Assembly (NCBI GenBank): GCA_030589835.1
Contig: JAUUZS010000128.1
Span: 1-9,224 of the forward strand
Reading direction: 5' to 3'
Length of the DNA stretch: 9,224 bases
Source of the DNA: Cyclobacteriaceae bacterium
GTDB taxonomy: Bacteria > Bacteroidota > Bacteroidia > Cytophagales > Cyclobacteriaceae
Below are positions 6,804 through 9,224 of the stretch, one piece after another. The notes under the pieces are model-generated. The model saw only the letters and a program-made list of their open reading frames with translations, was not told the DNA's origin and did no database searches. Within the stretch, counting starts at the first letter, position 1; the number at the start of each line of letters is the position of its first letter. The translations under genes were made by a program, and so were the position numbers.

Positions 6804-6831
6804 TTGCTACCGATTTAGTTTTATAATTTCG
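6804..6831 (+). promoter_or_regulatory. Possible -33/-7 promoter for the DUF2911 gene
   Basis: TTG (6804-6806), 17 bases, then TAATTTCG (6824-6831), one base off the Bacteroidota TAnnTTTG element. It ends 31 bases before the ATG at 6863, a sensible distance. It lies in the 131-base divergent spacer shared with the glycosylase gene. The spacing is at the short end of the accepted range. Confidence 0.4.
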
Positions 6832-6862
6832 AAAATTAATCTTTTAAAAACCAACAAAAATT

Positions 6863-7723
6863 ATGAAAACCAATCGAATTAGTTTGATTACCTTATTAGT
6901 GCTTTTCGCTTTTGTAGGCAACTCATTTGCTCAGATAGAATTGCCTGCGCCAAGTCCTACAGCAACCTTTTCTCAAAAAGTAGGACTCACAGAAGTCACC
7001 ATTAATTATTCAAGACCCGGTATTAAGGGACGTACCGTTTTTGGTGATTTGGTGCCTTATGGCAAATTATGGAGAACCGGAGCAAATGGCGCAACCAAAC
7101 TCACCTTTTCTGATGATGTAAAAATAAGTGGTAAGGATATTGCAGCAGGCACTTATGCCCTTTTTACCATTCCGGGAGAGCAGGAATGGACGATTATACT
7201 TAATAAAAATTTCAGCCAGGGAGGGACTGGTAATTATAAGGAATCCGAGGATGTATTGCGCATAAAGGTTAAATCCATCAAAATACCTGGTACAATTGAA
7301 ACATTTTCAATCGGCTTGGAAGACGTCAAACCAACATCGGCACTAATTGAAATTCTTTGGGAAAGTACCATCGTTCAGATACCGCTGGAAGTCTCCATTG
7401 ATGAGCGCATTATGGCTTCGATTGATAAGTCGATGAAAATAAGTCCAAATGCATACCAGCAGGCGGCTAATTATTACCATCAATCTGGCAAAGATCTTAG
7501 TCAGGCAGTTGAATGGATGAATAAAGCACTTAAAATGCATGAAGCTGAAGGAAGCAACGTCTTCTGGATTTACAGGCAAAAATCATTGATCGAAGCAGAC
7601 ATGAAAAAGTACAAGGATGCGATTGCTACAGCAAAAATTTCACTTAAAAAAGCTACAGAAGCAAAAAATGATGACTATGTAAAAATGAATACAGAGTCGA
7701 TCGCTGAGTGGAGTAAGAAATAA
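6863..7723 (+). CDS. Secreted DUF2911-domain protein with helical, TPR-like C-terminus
   Basis: Function unknown; DUF2911 (Pfam) proteins are frequent in Bacteroidota and exported. Of 286 residues, 1-23 form a clear signal peptide (basic MKTNR, hydrophobic core, SFAQ cleavage region), so the mature protein is periplasmic or outside the cell. Residues 30-170 are the DUF2911 beta-domain, with the recognisable blocks VTINYSRPGIKGRTVFGDLV (45-64), PYGKLWRTGANGATKLTFS (65-83) and AAGTYALFTIPGEQEWTIIL (94-113). Residues 195-284 are helical and look like two or three tetratricopeptide-type hairpins (AYQQAANYYHQSGKDLSQAV; MKKYKDAIATAKISLKKATE), possibly a protein-contact surface. The start ATG is preceded by an A-rich leader (accaacaaaaatt) with no Shine-Dalgarno, as usual here. 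It is a single-gene unit: divergent from the glycosylase gene and closed by a strong terminator. Confidence 0.92.
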   Translation: MKTNRISLITLLVLFAFVGNSFAQIELPAPSPTATFSQKVGLTEVTINYSRPGIKGRTVFGDLVPYGKLWRTGANGATKLTFSDDVKISGKDIAAGTYALFTIPGEQEWTIILNKNFSQGGTGNYKESEDVLRIKVKSIKIPGTIETFSIGLEDVKPTSALIEILWESTIVQIPLEVSIDERIMASIDKSMKISPNAYQQAANYYHQSGKDLSQAVEWMNKALKMHEAEGSNVFWIYRQKSLIEADMKKYKDAIATAKISLKKATEAKNDDYVKMNTESIAEWSKK

Positions 7724-7741
7724 TTTAATAGAATCATTAAT

Positions 7742-7770
7742 AAAAAAACCGACCTGGAGTCGGTTTTTTT
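7742..7770. terminator. Bidirectional intrinsic terminator
   Basis: Stem CCGAC (7749-7753) and GTCGG (7759-7763) closes a five-base loop and is flanked by seven A's on the left and seven T's on the right, giving 12 possible base pairs. It ends the DUF2911 gene 19 bases after its stop. Because of the A/T symmetry it can also stop the convergent histidine kinase transcript. Confidence 0.9.
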
Positions 7771-7804
7771 ATGCTTTACAGGTCAGCAGACTTCTTCTTT
7801 TAAA

Positions 7805-7820
7805 TTAGAATCCATTCTAA
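7805..7820. repeat. Perfect inverted repeat TTAGAAT-CC-ATTCTAA
   Basis: Seven-base arms with a two-base centre lie between two convergent genes. The tiny spacer favours a DNA palindrome over an RNA hairpin. No downstream promoter needs an operator here, so its role is unclear. Confidence 0.4.
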
Positions 7821-7825
7821 AAAGT

Positions 7826-7860
7826 CACCTGCCTTTCCGGCAGGCGGGAATTTTGAGGTG
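7826..7860. repeat. GC-rich palindromic element, REP-like
   Basis: CCTGCC (7828-7833) and GGCAGG (7839-7844) form a 6-bp GC stem with the loop TTTCC. CACCT (7826-7830) and AGGTG (7856-7860) form a competing outer pair. The block is far richer in G+C than its surroundings and lies just after the kinase stop codon, as dispersed extragenic palindromes often do. Only one copy is visible here, so calling it a dispersed repeat is inference. Confidence 0.4.
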
Positions 7861-7880
7861 TTTTACTTTTCGGAGTGGAC

Positions 7881-9224
7881 TCATTTATAGATATCAGAAA
7901 TTGTAAAAATAAATTTACTACCCTTTTCTATTTCACTTTCTGCCCAAATTTTACCATTGTGTTTTTCTACAAATTCCTTACACAATATTAATCCTAAACC
8001 TGTTCCTGCTTCATTTTCTGTTCCTTGTGTTGAGATATTTTTGTCTATACAAAATAAATCATCAATCGTATCTTTTTGCATTCCTACACCTGTATCTTCA
8101 ACCGAAATTTCAAGATAATTATTATCAGTTTGTTTTTTTGATGCAATTATAATACTTCCACCGGTGTTTGTAAATTTTATGGCATTTGAAATTAAATTTC
8201 TTAATACGGTAGAAATCATATTTTTATCTGCAAAAATTAATTCGTTTTCAGAAATTTCATCTGAAATATGAATGTTTTTTTTATCCGCTTGTCCTTGAAG
8301 GTCATGCATGGTTTCAAATAATAGTATTTTCAAATGCAATTTTTCAGGCAAATACTCAATTATGCCTGATTGCGAACGAGACCAAGTCAGTAGGTTTTCT
8401 AATAGCATAAAGGCATTATTAGCACTATTATATACTGTTTTGATTAGCTTTTCTCGTTTTTCATCATCATATTTTTTGTGATTTTTTAAAAGAATTTCAG
8501 AAAAACCTAATATTGCATTAAAAGGGCTTTTTAGATCGTGTGCAATTATTGAGAAAAATTTATCTTTAGTGGCATTTATTTGTTTCAATTCCACGTTTTG
8601 TGATTTTATTGTTTCTTCTTGTACTATTCGTTCTGTTATATTAGTGTGTATTCCTGTCATTTGAACCGGTACACCCTCACCTGAATATTCAATATGTCCT
8701 CTTCCCAGTATCCATATCCAATGCCCCTCTTCATGTTTAATACGATGAATAGTTTCAACAAAAGGCTTACGTTCTTTAACGGTATCGGCAACTAAATCCA
8801 TAACTTCCTGTATATCGTCCGGGTGAACACGATTTGCCCATACATCAAGTCTGTTCGGCAGTATCATTTCAGGCTTAATTCCTACCATTTGTTTCCAATG
8901 TGTAGAAAGATAAGCCGAATTATCAATCATATTCCATTTATAAGCACCGGCTTTATATCCTGAGAGAGCCATGTCAATAAGCTCTTTGTTTTGAATGAGC
9001 TCTTTGTTTTTTTCTTCCAGTATATTTAGCATTTTTTTACTTTCCGAAATATCAATTACAATTCCGGTAGAAATCAGAGGTTTTCCGAATTTATCAAATT
9101 CTGTATAACATTTTTCTTTTACATATTTTATCTCACCGTTCTTTAGCAATAATCTATGTTCAATTTCATAGGGCAATTTGGTTTTTAATGAATTTGTATA
9201 TGCTTCGTTTACCTTTTCTCTGTC
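7881..9224 (-). CDS. PAS-domain sensor histidine kinase (N-terminus outside window)
   Basis: Autophosphorylating sensor of a two-component system. Of the gene, 447 codons are visible; the frame is open to the right edge (the last in-window codons read DREKVNEAYTNS), so the true start lies outside. Using visible-residue numbers: the end of a first PAS domain (1-60, closing GIVIDISESK), a coiled linker (62-84) with a repeated NKELI unit, a complete PAS_3-type domain (85-200, with HPDD and HWIWILGRGHIEY, closing IHTNITER), a short helix, the H-box FFSIIAHDLKSPFNAILGF with phospho-acceptor His229, the N-box NLISNAIKF (Asn343, Asn347), the G1 box EDTGVGM (376-382) and the G2 box GTGLGL (407-412). 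All catalytic boxes are intact. No transmembrane segment is visible, so this part is cytoplasmic; the signal is unknown. No response regulator is adjacent on the visible side, so it may be an orphan kinase. Confidence 0.95.
   Translation of the reverse strand, partial: DREKVNEAYTNSLKTKLPYEIEHRLLLKNGEIKYVKEKCYTEFDKFGKPLISTGIVIDISESKKMLNILEEKNKELIQNKELIDMALSGYKAGAYKWNMIDNSAYLSTHWKQMVGIKPEMILPNRLDVWANRVHPDDIQEVMDLVADTVKERKPFVETIHRIKHEEGHWIWILGRGHIEYSGEGVPVQMTGIHTNITERIVQEETIKSQNVELKQINATKDKFFSIIAHDLKSPFNAILGFSEILLKNHKKYDDEKREKLIKTVYNSANNAFMLLENLLTWSRSQSGIIEYLPEKLHLKILLFETMHDLQGQADKKNIHISDEISENELIFADKNMISTVLRNLISNAIKFTNTGGSIIIASKKQTDNNYLEISVEDTGVGMQKDTIDDLFCIDKNISTQGTENEAGTGLGLILCKEFVEKHNGKIWAESEIEKGSKFIFTISDIYK
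8976..9011 (-). repeat. 18-base in-frame tandem duplication in kinase linker
   Basis: Two adjacent 18-base copies (8976-8993 and 8994-9011) differ at only two positions. On the minus strand they encode NKELIQ-NKELID within the helical linker between the two PAS domains. The length is a multiple of three, so the frame is kept, but six residues is not a whole heptad. Confidence 0.8.

Noticed and set aside
7343..7579. Minus-strand open frame of 78 codons
   Set aside because: Antisense to the DUF2911 gene; translation has no protein-like features.
9174..9176. TTG at 9176 as the kinase start
   Set aside because: The frame stays open to the window edge and the upstream residues continue a PAS domain, so the gene is simply cut by the window.
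1..9224. CRISPR array, insertion sequence, prophage or defence system
   Set aside because: No regularly spaced repeats, transposase, integrase, nuclease-helicase or toxin-antitoxin pair was found on either strand.

Overview
The window looks like an ordinary chromosomal stretch of a Bacteroidota bacterium, perhaps Cytophagales-like, though the order is a guess. Four things point there. The DNA is AT-rich and has almost no Shine-Dalgarno sequences before its genes. One -33/-7 promoter of the Bacteroidota type matches the consensus exactly (TTTG, 19 bases, TAGCTTTG). The protein families fit: a PD40-repeat/OmpA outer-membrane protein, a DUF2911 protein, a tandem universal stress protein and a PAS histidine kinase. 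Short, rapidly diverging secreted or membrane proteins sit between them.

Layout. At 1-2279 (minus strand) a long-chain acyl-CoA ligase (fadD) is followed 40 bases later by a SPOUT RNA methyltransferase of the LasT/TrmJ type, which runs off the left edge. At 2280-3250 an AT-rich, gene-poor stretch holds the fadD promoter, a small putative lipoprotein of 87 residues, inverted repeats and a puzzling short minus-strand frame. At 3245-5027 (minus) a PD40/OmpA protein is followed, one base after its stop, by a 61-residue membrane protein that begins at TTG. At 5274-6731 (minus) a 3-methyladenine DNA glycosylase gene is followed by a two-domain universal stress protein gene, probably as one operon. 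At 6863-7723 (plus) is a secreted DUF2911 protein with an alpha-helical C-terminal part. A strong bidirectional terminator at 7742-7770 lies between it and a convergent PAS-PAS-histidine kinase gene (7881-9224, minus), which runs off the right edge.

The genes do not form one pathway. The clearest groupings are fadD with lasT, the glycosylase with the stress protein (both stress or damage related), and the OmpA-like protein with its small membrane partner. I found no mobile element, CRISPR array, tRNA or rRNA, and nothing that clearly amounts to a new system. The items most worth checking are the one-base frame relation downstream of the OmpA-like gene, the small unrecognised proteins, the GC-rich palindrome near 7836, and an 18-base tandem duplication in the kinase linker.
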